Of a DNA stretch of 64,000 nucleotides, positions 6,833 to 16,119 are shown piece by piece (position 1 is the first letter of the stretch; each line of letters begins with the position of its first letter). The notes beneath the pieces are model-generated. The model was not told the DNA's origin and did no database searches. It saw nothing but the letters and a program-made list of their open reading frames with translations. A program made the position numbers and the translations under genes. The DNA comes from Ignavibacteriota bacterium (lineage in GTDB: Bacteria > Bacteroidota > Ignavibacteria > Ignavibacteriales > Melioribacteraceae): positions 434,001-498,000 of the forward strand of contig JADJGF010000001.1 of NCBI GenBank assembly GCA_016708125.1. The letters run 5' to 3'.

Positions 6833-9406
6833 ATGTTAAAAAAATATCTTCCTCTTTTCATTATTTTATTATTCCAAACAAATTTAATAGCTCAATTTAA
6901 AATTGATCAGCTTCCATCTGATTTAGATCAGTTAAGAGATTCATTATTTCTTGGAATAACGAAGACAAGAACAATCCAAAATTTGAATAATTCTTGGAAG
7001 GTTTTTTTTGTTGATGAGCCGGAAAATTTTAGTGAAGTTTCTTTTCCGCTGAAGTTCACTTCCCAAAAAACTGTAATTTTTGAAAAAGAATTTTCAATTG
7101 CTGCTGATAAACTTGCCAAAAATTTAATTCAACTGAATTTTTTAGGATTGAATTATTCGGCTGAAATATTTCTCAACAATGCTACAATTTATAAACACGC
7201 AGGCGGTGAAATTCCATTCACAATTGATTTAGCTGAGAATTTGCTGAATTATGATGTGCCCAATATTCTAAGAATAAAAATTCAATATGATTTAAATTCC
7301 GAAAGTACTATTCCGCTTTTGCAAAGATTTTTATTCCCGACAAATTTTGGCGGAATTTTCAGAGATGTTTATTTATCGTTCAAACCCAAATTGGGAATAA
7401 GAGAAATCTTTTATAAAGTTGAGGATGATGTAAGTCCGTATAAAAATAAAATTGATTTTACGGTTGAGTTAGAAAATTTATCAAAAATAATTTCAGATTC
7501 TACAATTCAAAATTATGATGGAAATTTAAAACTTCAGACTTCAGTAAAATTAAATTTTGATACCTCTGCGGTTTTTTATAATATCTGGAATATTACTCCA
7601 AATAACCGTAAAACAGATTTCTCAATTCGTTTACAAAACGTTGTAAACTGGAATCCCAAATTACCAAGATCATATGTTGTTACAATAAAATTAACAAACA
7701 ATAGCGGTTATGTTTTTGATGAATATGTAAAAAGTATTGCTCTCCCAAATGTTAAAAAATCAAATAAATCACTTACAATTGGCGAAAATACTTTTATTAT
7801 AAAAGGAGTAACTTATATTCGATCAAACATTGAATCGGTTTCTAGTTTTAAAAGAATTGAGAAAGATATAAAAGCAATTAAAGAAGCAGGATTTAATACG
7901 GTTAGATTTAGCAGATCAATTCCTCATCCTTATGCTGTTTATCTTTGCGAGAAATATGGAATGTTCTCCTTATTGGAATTGCCAGTTAATTCTGTTCCGG
8001 AGAATTTTACAAATGATATAAATTTTAGAAGTAGAGCAAATTCTTATTTAAGCAGAACAATTAAATATTATGATAAGTTTAATACGGTTATTGCATATGG
8101 CGCTGGCGGATCTTATATAAGATCATCAAAAAGTCATTCGGATTTTATTACTTCAATAAATAAATTGATAAAATCCTCTTCGCAAAATAAATTAACCTAT
8201 TCATCATTCATTGGAAATATTAATGGCAATGTAATTGATGGATTAGATTTATACGGAATTGAAATTTATGATGAAGATCCGGCTTTATTTATTGGGAAAT
8301 ATTCAAACGAGACCTTCAACGATTCATCGTTCTATTTTATAAGTGAAGCAACTTATCCAACTTACAAAGGCGGAACAAACGGATATTTAAATAATTTTTC
8401 ATTTGAAGGACAAGCTAAATTTTTTGATGGAATAATTGATATAACAAACGAATCAAATTTAAAAGGATTTGTTTTAAACAGCATGTTTGATTTTAAAGGA
8501 GATTTTGCACCATTCTATGCCGGATTTAATAAAGAAAATAATTATTCAATTGGAATTCTTTCTCAAAATGAAGACGGATCTCGATTAAGTTATAACGTAA
8601 TAAAATCAAGATTAACTTCAGAATCAAAAACTTCCATACCGATTGGAAACAGCAGTGAAGATGCGCCTTTAATTTTTATTATTGCAGCGTTGTTAAATTC
8701 AATAATTATTGCTTTACTCATAAATTCAAAAAGAAAATTTAGAGAAGACACAACAAGAGCTTTATTGCGTCCTTATAATTTTTACGCAGATATTAGAGAC
8801 CAAAGAATATTAACTGGGTTTCATTCAAACATTTTAATGTTTTTATTAGCGGGTTCAAACGCATTATTGTTAACAATAATTCTATATCACTTAAAATCAA
8901 ATATCCTTTTTGAAAAAATTATTATTGCATTTGGCAGTTATAAATTCAGTTCAATAATTTCATATTTAGCTTGGAACCCGGAAGAAGCATTTGTTTATCT
9001 ATATATTGCAACAATTACAGCATTTATTTTATTGAGTTTTATTTATCATGCTTCTTCATTTTTTGTAAAGACAAGGGTTTTATTTTCAAGTGTATATTCG
9101 GTTGCAATTTGGGCATTTCTTCCATTGGCATTGTTAGTACCGGTTGAAACTATTCTCTATAAAATTTTACAGATGGATATTTACAATTACATAATTTATG
9201 GAATTATAATTCTTTTCATAATTTGGAATATTCAAAGATTTCTAAAAGGAATATATGTAATATTTGATGTAAGACCTTTCTTTGTTTATCTGTTCAGTTT
9301 CAGCGTGTTTTTTCTAATAACATTTATTCTTGTAGTTTATTTGCAATATTTCACAAACACAATTGATTACATAAGTTTAGCTCTCAAACAGTTTTCTCTG
9401 CTATAA
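6833..9406 (+). CDS. GH2-like exported protein fused to a six-helix membrane domain, probably catalytically altered
   Basis: The 857-residue protein starts with a signal peptide (about 1-20). A jelly-roll sugar-binding domain as in glycoside hydrolase family 2 follows (about 55-190), then a beta-sandwich (about 195-305) and a TIM-barrel-like region (about 317-590) opening with IKGVTYIRSN and KAIKEAGFNTVRFS. Where GH2 enzymes have the acid/base Asn-Glu at the end of strand 4, this protein has AYGAGGS, so the proton donor appears lost. A Glu in FISEATYP may match the nucleophile position. Six hydrophobic helices follow (about 611-633, 667-687, 719-740, 753-776, 783-800, 813-838). It could be an envelope glycan-binding or transport-associated protein rather than a hydrolase. 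No clear Shine-Dalgarno site is visible. smc begins 11 bases downstream. Confidence 0.75.
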   Translation: MLKKYLPLFIILLFQTNLIAQFKIDQLPSDLDQLRDSLFLGITKTRTIQNLNNSWKVFFVDEPENFSEVSFPLKFTSQKTVIFEKEFSIAADKLAKNLIQLNFLGLNYSAEIFLNNATIYKHAGGEIPFTIDLAENLLNYDVPNILRIKIQYDLNSESTIPLLQRFLFPTNFGGIFRDVYLSFKPKLGIREIFYKVEDDVSPYKNKIDFTVELENLSKIISDSTIQNYDGNLKLQTSVKLNFDTSAVFYNIWNITPNNRKTDFSIRLQNVVNWNPKLPRSYVVTIKLTNNSGYVFDEYVKSIALPNVKKSNKSLTIGENTFIIKGVTYIRSNIESVSSFKRIEKDIKAIKEAGFNTVRFSRSIPHPYAVYLCEKYGMFSLLELPVNSVPENFTNDINFRSRANSYLSRTIKYYDKFNTVIAYGAGGSYIRSSKSHSDFITSINKLIKSSSQNKLTYSSFIGNINGNVIDGLDLYGIEIYDEDPALFIGKYSNETFNDSSFYFISEATYPTYKGGTNGYLNNFSFEGQAKFFDGIIDITNESNLKGFVLNSMFDFKGDFAPFYAGFNKENNYSIGILSQNEDGSRLSYNVIKSRLTSESKTSIPIGNSSEDAPLIFIIAALLNSIIIALLINSKRKFREDTTRALLRPYNFYADIRDQRILTGFHSNILMFLLAGSNALLLTIILYHLKSNILFEKIIIAFGSYKFSSIISYLAWNPEEAFVYLYIATITAFILLSFIYHASSFFVKTRVLFSSVYSVAIWAFLPLALLVPVETILYKILQMDIYNYIIYGIIILFIIWNIQRFLKGIYVIFDVRPFFVYLFSFSVFFLITFILVVYLQYFTNTIDYISLALKQFSLL

Positions 9407-9417
9407 AGGAAAAATAT

Positions 9418-12400
9418 TTGCATTTATCCAAAATTGAAATATTCGGATTTAAATCATTTGCCAATAAAACTGTAGTAGATTTTACGCGCGGCATTACCGG
9501 AATTGTTGGTCCAAACGGTTGCGGCAAAACTAATATTGTGGATGCAATTAGATGGTGCTTAGGCGAACAGAAAAGCAGCACTCTAAGAAGTGATAAAATG
9601 GAAAACGTAATTTTTAATGGAACAAGAACTAAAAAGCCAATGGGAATGGCGGAAGTTTCTTTAACCATTATGAATGATAAAGGAATTCTTCCGACTGATT
9701 TTTCTGAAGTTACAATTACAAGAAGAATTTTCAGATCCGGTGAAAGTGAATATTTGCTGAATAAAAATATTTGTCGACTTAAAGACATTACCAATCTTTT
9801 TATGGATACCGGAATGGGAACAAATGCTTATTCCGTAATTGAATTAAAAATGATTGAAATTATTTTAAGTAACCGTGCGGAAGAAAGAAGAAAAATGTTT
9901 GAAGAAGCTGCCGGTGTAAACAAATATAAACTCCGCAGAAGACTTTCTTTAAATAAACTTGATGAAGTAAAAAAAGATTTAACACGAGTTAATGATATTG
10001 TTTCCGAAGTTGATAAAAATGTAAAATCCTTAGAACGCCAAGCGAAAAAAGCTGATAGATATAATCAGCTTCAAACTGAATTGCGCGAATTAGAAATTGG
10101 TTTAGCCGAAAGAGAATTTTATTTTTTCTCAAATCAGTTAAATAATTTTAAAAATGATTCTGAAATTCTTTTAAATCAAAAAGATGAAATTGATAATCAG
10201 AGAAGAGAAATTGAATCGCAGTTGATTCAACTTAGACAAGAAATAAGTTTGGTAGAAAGTTCTTACCGAGAAAAATCAAATTTTATTTCTCAGCTGACAG
10301 AAAAAATATTTAACCTCAATAAAAATATTTCCGTCTCACAAGAACGAACAAAATCTCTTCAAAATAATATTGGCAGATTTGAAAACAATATTGAAGATTA
10401 TACAATTGAAAAAGAAGATGCAGATCAAAATATAATTGACTATTCGCAAAAATTAAATCAGTTGAATAATGATTTAATTGAAAAAGAAAAAATTGTTGCG
10501 GAAAATAAAATTCTTCTTGATAAAAAAAGAAATGAACTTTTTTCAAATAGAGAAATTTATAAAACAAAATTTGAGCTATTTAATAATTCCCAAAAAGAAT
10601 TTTCTTCAATAGAAAATAAAATTTCGAATAATTCAAATTCAATTGAACAGTTCAATCAAACTTTAGCAAAGCTGAATAATAATATTCAATCAATTACGTC
10701 AAGCATTGCAAAAAGCGTTGGTTATTTGGAAGATTTGGAAAATGAAAAAATTCAAGTTGAACAAAAGTTCAAAGAATCCGAACAAATTTATGCAAAGAAT
10801 TTACAGTTAAAAGAAAATTTGGAAAAAGAAATTTCCGAACTTAGAGTTAGAGAGTTAGAAGAAAAAGGCAACATCAATAATGTAAAAGATAAAATTGAAT
10901 TCTTCCAGAATTTGATAAATAATTTGGAAGGAGTTTCTCAAGGCTCAAAGGCTTTGATTGAAAGCGAAGGCTGGACGACAAAAGATAAATTTATTTTAGC
11001 AGATGTTGGTTTGCCAAAAGAAGAATTCAGATTTGTAATTGAAACAATTTTGAAAAATGTGCTGAACAATATTTTGATTGATTCTATTGATGATTTAAAA
11101 TCTGCAATCGATTATTTGAAAAAAAATCAATTGGGAAAAGCTTATTTCTTAATAAAAGAAAATTCTAAAAATAAAGGTTTCCTAAAAAAGTTAAATAAAA
11201 TTTCAATTTCAAGAAAATCTAAAAAGATTGAAAAAGATGCTGATTTTATAAGCTGGGCAAACAGTTTGATTGAAGTCGAACCAAAATGGAAAGAATATTT
11301 TGATCAAAGTTTAGCGCAAACAGCAATAATGAAAACTTTGGACAGCGCTTTAAATTTAATTAAAATTTTTCCCGAATTTAATTTCATTACGCTTGAAGGA
11401 GATTATATTACGAGTTCCGGAATTGTTGAAGCCGGCTCTTCGGAAAATTTGGAAGATTCGCTTTTCGGAAGAAGAAAATTATTGGAAGATTTGAAAAATG
11501 AATATCCGAAATTAGAAAATAATTTGAGTAAGCTCAGAAATTTTATCGAGCAAAAAGAAGAAGAATCTTCAAGAATTAATTTGAAAATTATTTCTGATCA
11601 AGGAAAAATTTTACTTAGCGAAATAAATAATATTGAAAAACAAATTTCTCAATTGGAGTACGAAAAAGGTAAATCGGCAAATGATATTGAACGTATTCAA
11701 AATGATATTCAAGAAAGTGTTGCAGGATTAAATTCAACCGAAAATGAACTGTCAAATTTAAATTCACTTTTTGATGAAAAGAAATCTCAAATCAGCAGTC
11801 TAAGTGATGAATTAAATAGTTTTGAAAACTTCCTTAAAGAACATGAAGAAGGTTTTTCAAAATTTCAATCAGAATTTAATTCAATGCAAATTACTTTGGA
11901 GCGTTTAAAAGGTGAAAATAGGAATATTACTAATTTGTTAAATAATTCAACTGAATCCAGCAATTCGCTTTCAAAAACAATTGAAAAACTTTTACAAGAA
12001 ATCAGCAATTCGCAAAATGAAATTAATTCAATCGGATCAATGATTGAAGATACTCAAGCCGAATATGATGAAATAAATTCGGAGAAAATTACAAACTCCG
12101 AGCAACTAACTAAAATTGAAAATGAATTATTTGAGAAAAAAAATAATTCATCAGAACTTGAGCATAAATTAAATGCAGTAAGAAATGAACGACAAAATAT
12201 TTCAGATAGAATTCATCAAATTCAAGTAAAGGAAAATGAAATATCAATTCGTTTCGAAAATCTTGTTAATCACATTAAAGATGAATACAGTATTCAGCTT
12301 GAGAAAAAAGAGTTTGAAGATATTGAGACTTTTAATTTCAAATCAGCATCCGAAGAAGTTCATTCATTTAAAGAAAAATTAAAAAATTTGGGACCGATAA

Positions 12401-13005
12401 ATCTCTTGGCTTATTCAGAATATGAAGAAGAAAATGAGAGATTGAAATTTTTGGAACAGCAAAGAAATGATTTAGTAAATTCCGAAAAAGATTTAATCAG
12501 TACAATTAAAGAAATAAATGAATCTGCAGAAACAATTTTTATGGAAACATTTGCTCTAATAAGAGAAAACTTCCAAAAAATATTTCAATCTGTTTTTAAT
12601 CCCGGCGATGAAGCAGATTTAATTCTTGAAGAAGGTGTTGATCCATTAGAAGCAAAAATAGAAATTATAGCAAAACCAAAAGGTAAACGCCCAACTGGTA
12701 TTGAACTTTTATCCGGAGGAGAAAAAACCTTAACGGCAACTGCACTATTGTTTGCAATTTATTTAGTTAAGCCAAGTCCTTTCTGTATTATGGACGAAGT
12801 TGATGCTCCGCTTGATGATGCAAACATCGATAGATTTACAAAATTACTTAAAGATTTTAGCGATAATACGCAATTTATTATTGTAACTCATAATAAGCGA
12901 ACAATGGAAGCAGCAGAAAATATGTACGGTGTTACGATTCAGGAAGAAGGAATCTCAAAATTAGTTGGTGTTCAATTTAACGAAGAAATTAGTGTTTCGG
13001 CATAA
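9418..13005 (+). CDS. smc: Chromosome segregation ATPase SMC
   Basis: The 1195-residue protein has the full SMC plan. The N-terminal Walker A is GPNGCGKT (31-38). A long coiled coil and a hinge domain at about 500-660 follow, then the second coil, the signature LLSGGEKT at about 1097-1104 and Walker B FCIMDEVDAPLDD at about 1122-1134. It compacts and organises the chromosome, usually with ScpA and ScpB, which are not in this window. The start is TTG at 9418, preceded by AAAGGA (9405-9410) at good spacing; the MHLSKIEIFGFKSFA start aligns with other SMC N-termini, so no residues seem missing. Length is usual for the family. Confidence 0.97.
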   Translation: MHLSKIEIFGFKSFANKTVVDFTRGITGIVGPNGCGKTNIVDAIRWCLGEQKSSTLRSDKMENVIFNGTRTKKPMGMAEVSLTIMNDKGILPTDFSEVTITRRIFRSGESEYLLNKNICRLKDITNLFMDTGMGTNAYSVIELKMIEIILSNRAEERRKMFEEAAGVNKYKLRRRLSLNKLDEVKKDLTRVNDIVSEVDKNVKSLERQAKKADRYNQLQTELRELEIGLAEREFYFFSNQLNNFKNDSEILLNQKDEIDNQRREIESQLIQLRQEISLVESSYREKSNFISQLTEKIFNLNKNISVSQERTKSLQNNIGRFENNIEDYTIEKEDADQNIIDYSQKLNQLNNDLIEKEKIVAENKILLDKKRNELFSNREIYKTKFELFNNSQKEFSSIENKISNNSNSIEQFNQTLAKLNNNIQSITSSIAKSVGYLEDLENEKIQVEQKFKESEQIYAKNLQLKENLEKEISELRVRELEEKGNINNVKDKIEFFQNLINNLEGVSQGSKALIESEGWTTKDKFILADVGLPKEEFRFVIETILKNVLNNILIDSIDDLKSAIDYLKKNQLGKAYFLIKENSKNKGFLKKLNKISISRKSKKIEKDADFISWANSLIEVEPKWKEYFDQSLAQTAIMKTLDSALNLIKIFPEFNFITLEGDYITSSGIVEAGSSENLEDSLFGRRKLLEDLKNEYPKLENNLSKLRNFIEQKEEESSRINLKIISDQGKILLSEINNIEKQISQLEYEKGKSANDIERIQNDIQESVAGLNSTENELSNLNSLFDEKKSQISSLSDELNSFENFLKEHEEGFSKFQSEFNSMQITLERLKGENRNITNLLNNSTESSNSLSKTIEKLLQEISNSQNEINSIGSMIEDTQAEYDEINSEKITNSEQLTKIENELFEKKNNSSELEHKLNAVRNERQNISDRIHQIQVKENEISIRFENLVNHIKDEYSIQLEKKEFEDIETFNFKSASEEVHSFKEKLKNLGPINLLAYSEYEEENERLKFLEQQRNDLVNSEKDLISTIKEINESAETIFMETFALIRENFQKIFQSVFNPGDEADLILEEGVDPLEAKIEIIAKPKGKRPTGIELLSGGEKTLTATALLFAIYLVKPSPFCIMDEVDAPLDDANIDRFTKLLKDFSDNTQFIIVTHNKRTMEAAENMYGVTIQEEGISKLVGVQFNEEISVSA

Positions 13006-13736
13006 TGCAAAACTTACAAAATAAAAAATTTAATATTTATATAGATTTTGACGGAACCATCACCAATATTGATGTTGGCGAACATATGTTCCTTAAATTC
13101 GGTGAACCAAAAAAATGCCAAAGTGTAATTAATGAATGGGTTGATGGAAAAATTAGTTCCGTAAAAGTATGGATTGAATTATGCAAAACCGTAAAGGATT
13201 TTAATGAAACAGAGTTTGATAAATTTTTAGATGAAGTTGAATTAGATCCTTATTTTCTTGAATTTGTTGAATATTGTAAAACAAATAATTTTTCTGTTAC
13301 AATTTTAAGCGATGGTTTAGATTATTACATCAATAAAATATCGCGAAAATTTAAATTTGATGATTTGAAAATTTATTCTAATAAACTCGTGATAGATGAA
13401 AATAATTCGCTCATTCCCTCTTTCCCTTATGGAGATGAGGAATGTAAAGATTGTGCAAATTGCAAAAGAAATCATATTCTCAATTCTTCAAGTGAGGAAG
13501 ATATAAATATTTATATTGGCGATGGATATTCCGATACTTGCGCAGCTCAACATTGTGATTATATATTTGCAAAAAGATCACTTCTAAAATATTGTGAGAA
13601 AAATAGAATTCCGTATTTCCCATTTAACAATTTTAATGATGTTTTGAAAATTGTAACTCAGTTAGCGAATAAGAAAAAAATTAAAAAAAGACATCAAGCA
13701 TCTTTGAAAAGACGAGATGCATTTATGCAAGGATAA
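13005..13736 (+). CDS. MtnX-like HAD-IB family phosphatase
   Basis: The 243-residue protein carries the HAD motifs: DFDGT at 14-18 (nucleophile Asp14, acid Asp16), LSDG at about 101-104 and IGDGYSD at about 171-177. The cap and a cysteine cluster (ECKDCANCK) resemble MtnX, the methylthio-ribulose salvage phosphatase, which has a similar Cys-rich loop. No other methionine-salvage gene is nearby, so the substrate is open; a phosphoserine-phosphatase-like activity is also possible. Its ATG shares one base with the smc stop, and its own stop shares one base with the next start. The C-terminus is strongly basic (KKKIKKRHQ). Confidence 0.8.
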   Translation: MQNLQNKKFNIYIDFDGTITNIDVGEHMFLKFGEPKKCQSVINEWVDGKISSVKVWIELCKTVKDFNETEFDKFLDEVELDPYFLEFVEYCKTNNFSVTILSDGLDYYINKISRKFKFDDLKIYSNKLVIDENNSLIPSFPYGDEECKDCANCKRNHILNSSSEEDINIYIGDGYSDTCAAQHCDYIFAKRSLLKYCEKNRIPYFPFNNFNDVLKIVTQLANKKKIKKRHQASLKRRDAFMQG

Positions 13737-14329
13737 TGATGACAATAACAAAACAGTTAGGAAAAATTTTATTTAAGAACAGAAGTTATACTCCCATTCC
13801 ATTTGTAATTTTGATGATTATTTTTCAAAAGGCAACACTAGCAAGTATTTTAATTGGATTTGCAGTTGTCGTAATCGGTGAACTTTTCAGATATTGGGGA
13901 GTTGTTTATGCCGGAAGTGCAACACGAACTACATCCGGAGTTGGTGCAAATCAGTTAATTGTTAGCGGTGCATTCGCTCACTTGAGAAATCCGCTTTACC
14001 TCGGAAATATTTTGATCTATTTGGGAATTGGAATAATGTCAATGGCGTTATTTCCATATCTTCAAATAATTGCATTGGCATTTTTTATTTTTCAATATTT
14101 TTTCATAATTGCTGAAGAAGAAGAATTTCTTACAAAAACTTTTGGTAAGAAATATGAAGAATATAAAATCAATGTTCCAAAATTATTTCCAAGAATTTCT
14201 GCGTATAAAACTAAAGATACAAAAAATCAACCGTTGAAATTGAAAGCTGGATTAAAATCAGAACGACGAACATTACAAGCAATTGTAATTATTTCTTTAA
14301 TAATTATTTTTACATTTATTTTTAGTTAA
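13736..14329 (+). CDS. Isoprenylcysteine carboxyl methyltransferase (ICMT)-like membrane protein
   Basis: The 197-residue protein has about four or five membrane helices. The C-terminal half has the ICMT/phospholipid methyltransferase pattern: HLRNPLYLGN (SAM-binding region), then EEEFLTKTFGKKYEEYK and a PKLFPR tail. Bacterial members methylate unknown lipids or proteins at the inner membrane, since prenylated CaaX proteins are lacking. It lies between a phosphatase and lpxB in a run of overlapping genes, which hints at a lipid substrate. The function is inferred from family only. Confidence 0.8.
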   Translation: MMTITKQLGKILFKNRSYTPIPFVILMIIFQKATLASILIGFAVVVIGELFRYWGVVYAGSATRTTSGVGANQLIVSGAFAHLRNPLYLGNILIYLGIGIMSMALFPYLQIIALAFFIFQYFFIIAEEEEFLTKTFGKKYEEYKINVPKLFPRISAYKTKDTKNQPLKLKAGLKSERRTLQAIVIISLIIIFTFIFS

Positions 14330-14330
14330 T

Positions 14331-15470
14331 GTGAATAAAAAAATTATGATAATTGCCGGTGAAGCATCTGGAGATTTGCACGGTTCTTCTTTAATTGATG
14401 AACTTTTAAAGATTGATCCAGCTTTAGAAATTTCCGGAATTGGCGGCGATAGAATGATCAAGAGCGGATTGAAAAAATTACATCACATAAGTGAAATGTC
14501 CTTTCTTGGTTTTTTTGAAATAATAAAACATTTGCCGTTTATAAAAAAAGTTAAAAATGATTTAATCACTCATGTGAAAAATGAAAATATTAAAACAGTA
14601 GTTCTTATTGACTATCCCGGATTTAATTTGAGTATTGCAAAAAGTTTTAATCAATTGGGAATAAAAAATATTTATTACATCTCTCCTCAAATCTGGGCTT
14701 GGGGAAAAGGCAGAATTTCTAAAATCAAAAATTTAATATCAAGAATGATTGTGTTCTTCCCTTTTGAAAAAGTTATGTATGATGAAAACCAAATTCACTC
14801 GGATTTTGTTGGTCATCCGTTGGTAAGTAAAATTGATAATTATAATTTTTTAACAAAAGATGAATTAGTTAAAAAGTACAATTTGGAAAATCAAAAAGAA
14901 TTTTTAGTAATTCTTCCCGGAAGCAGAAAACAAGAAATAAGCGAATTCTTTAATGATTTAATTTTAGGCGCAGAAAAAATTGCCGATGAATTTAATTTTC
15001 AAATAGTTGTTGCTTGCGCTGATAATATTGAAGAAAATTATATTAGAAATTTTTCTACGGTGAAAAATTTCAAAGTAATAAAAAATGATACATACAGTTT
15101 ATTAAAAAATTCTGCTTTTGCAATTGTTAAATCGGGAACATCAACTTTAGAAACAGCAATTATTGGAACGCCTTTTATTGTTGTTTATAAAACAAATTTT
15201 TTAACTTATTTAATTGGTAAAGCTTTAATCAAAATAAAAAATATTGCTCTCGTAAATATTGTTGCAGAAAAAACAATTGTGAAGGAATTAATTCAGAATG
15301 ATGTAAATCCAGAAAATATTTTTAATTCAATAAAGATTATTTTAAATGACAAAGAAATTTTAAACAAATTGAAAAATGATCTTAGTGAAATAAAAAGAAA
15401 GTTAAATACGCAAGGAAATCCAAGTAAGAAAGCTGCAGAAATTATTTACTCGGAATTAAATGCTTTTTAG
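14331..15470 (+). CDS. lpxB: Lipid-A-disaccharide synthase
   Basis: The 379-residue GT19 enzyme joins UDP-2,3-diacylglucosamine and lipid X into the lipid A disaccharide at the inner membrane face. The N-terminus IAGEASGDLHG, the central SPQIWAWGKGRI and FPFEK blocks, LPGSRKQEI and KSGTSTLE are diagnostic. The start is GTG 14331, two bases after the previous stop; an ATG overlapping it is immediately closed by TGA. The gene overlaps the downstream acyltransferase by 11 bases. Confidence 0.96.
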   Translation: MNKKIMIIAGEASGDLHGSSLIDELLKIDPALEISGIGGDRMIKSGLKKLHHISEMSFLGFFEIIKHLPFIKKVKNDLITHVKNENIKTVVLIDYPGFNLSIAKSFNQLGIKNIYYISPQIWAWGKGRISKIKNLISRMIVFFPFEKVMYDENQIHSDFVGHPLVSKIDNYNFLTKDELVKKYNLENQKEFLVILPGSRKQEISEFFNDLILGAEKIADEFNFQIVVACADNIEENYIRNFSTVKNFKVIKNDTYSLLKNSAFAIVKSGTSTLETAIIGTPFIVVYKTNFLTYLIGKALIKIKNIALVNIVAEKTIVKELIQNDVNPENIFNSIKIILNDKEILNKLKNDLSEIKRKLNTQGNPSKKAAEIIYSELNAF

Positions 15471-16119
15471 AAATCTCAAAAAAAGTTCTTTGAATTTTAT
15501 TGGTAAACATTTTGCAAGTATTTTGGTAAACATGCTTTGCGGTTCACTGAAAATAACTGAACATAATAAGGAAATAATTGAATCGCTTGATGAGAAAAAT
15601 CAAAATTATGTTTTGGCATTTTGGCACGGCAAAATGATCGCTCCATGGTATTTGTTTAGGAATACAAATTCGTCTGCAATAATTAGCATTAGTAAAGATG
15701 GAAGTATTTTGGCAAGTATATTAGAAAAATGGAATTATGATGTTCAACGCGGTTCAAGCAATAAAGGCGGAAAAGAGGTTTTGGAAAGTTTAATACTTTC
15801 TGCACAAAATGGAAAAAATGTTTTAATTACTCCGGATGGACCAAAAGGACCAATTTATAAAATGAAAGCCGGAGCTGTAATTACAGCAAAAAAAAGTGGA
15901 GTTCCAATAATTTTTACTAGTGTTTTCAATAAAAAGAAATTAGTACTAAAAAGTTGGGATAAATTTGAAATCCCATATTTCTTTAGTGAAGTGAAAATAA
16001 AATATTCGGAACCATATTATATCGATAAAAATTTATCTTACGATGAAACTGATAAAATGATAAATACTTTGGAAAATGTGCTTATAGATTTAGAAAACGA
16101 TTTGGAGAAAAATTGTTGA
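15460..16119 (+). CDS. DUF374-type lysophospholipid acyltransferase-like protein
   Basis: The 219-residue protein matches the DUF374 group of acyltransferase-like proteins. The motif FWHGKM (about 52-57) resembles the catalytic H-x4-D region, TPDGPKGP (about 126-133) is the second conserved block, and a hydrophobic segment lies near the N-terminus. It sits between lpxB and lpxK, overlapping both, so a role in lipid A acylation or a related lipid transfer is likely but not proven. No classical LpxL/LpxM gene is in the window; this protein may serve that step. Confidence 0.8.
   Translation: MLFRNLKKSSLNFIGKHFASILVNMLCGSLKITEHNKEIIESLDEKNQNYVLAFWHGKMIAPWYLFRNTNSSAIISISKDGSILASILEKWNYDVQRGSSNKGGKEVLESLILSAQNGKNVLITPDGPKGPIYKMKAGAVITAKKSGVPIIFTSVFNKKKLVLKSWDKFEIPYFFSEVKIKYSEPYYIDKNLSYDETDKMINTLENVLIDLENDLEKNC

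Noticed and set aside
9384..9794. 136-residue open frame antisense to the start of smc
   Set aside because: Shadow of the conserved SMC N-terminal domain; no ribosome site or recognisable motifs.
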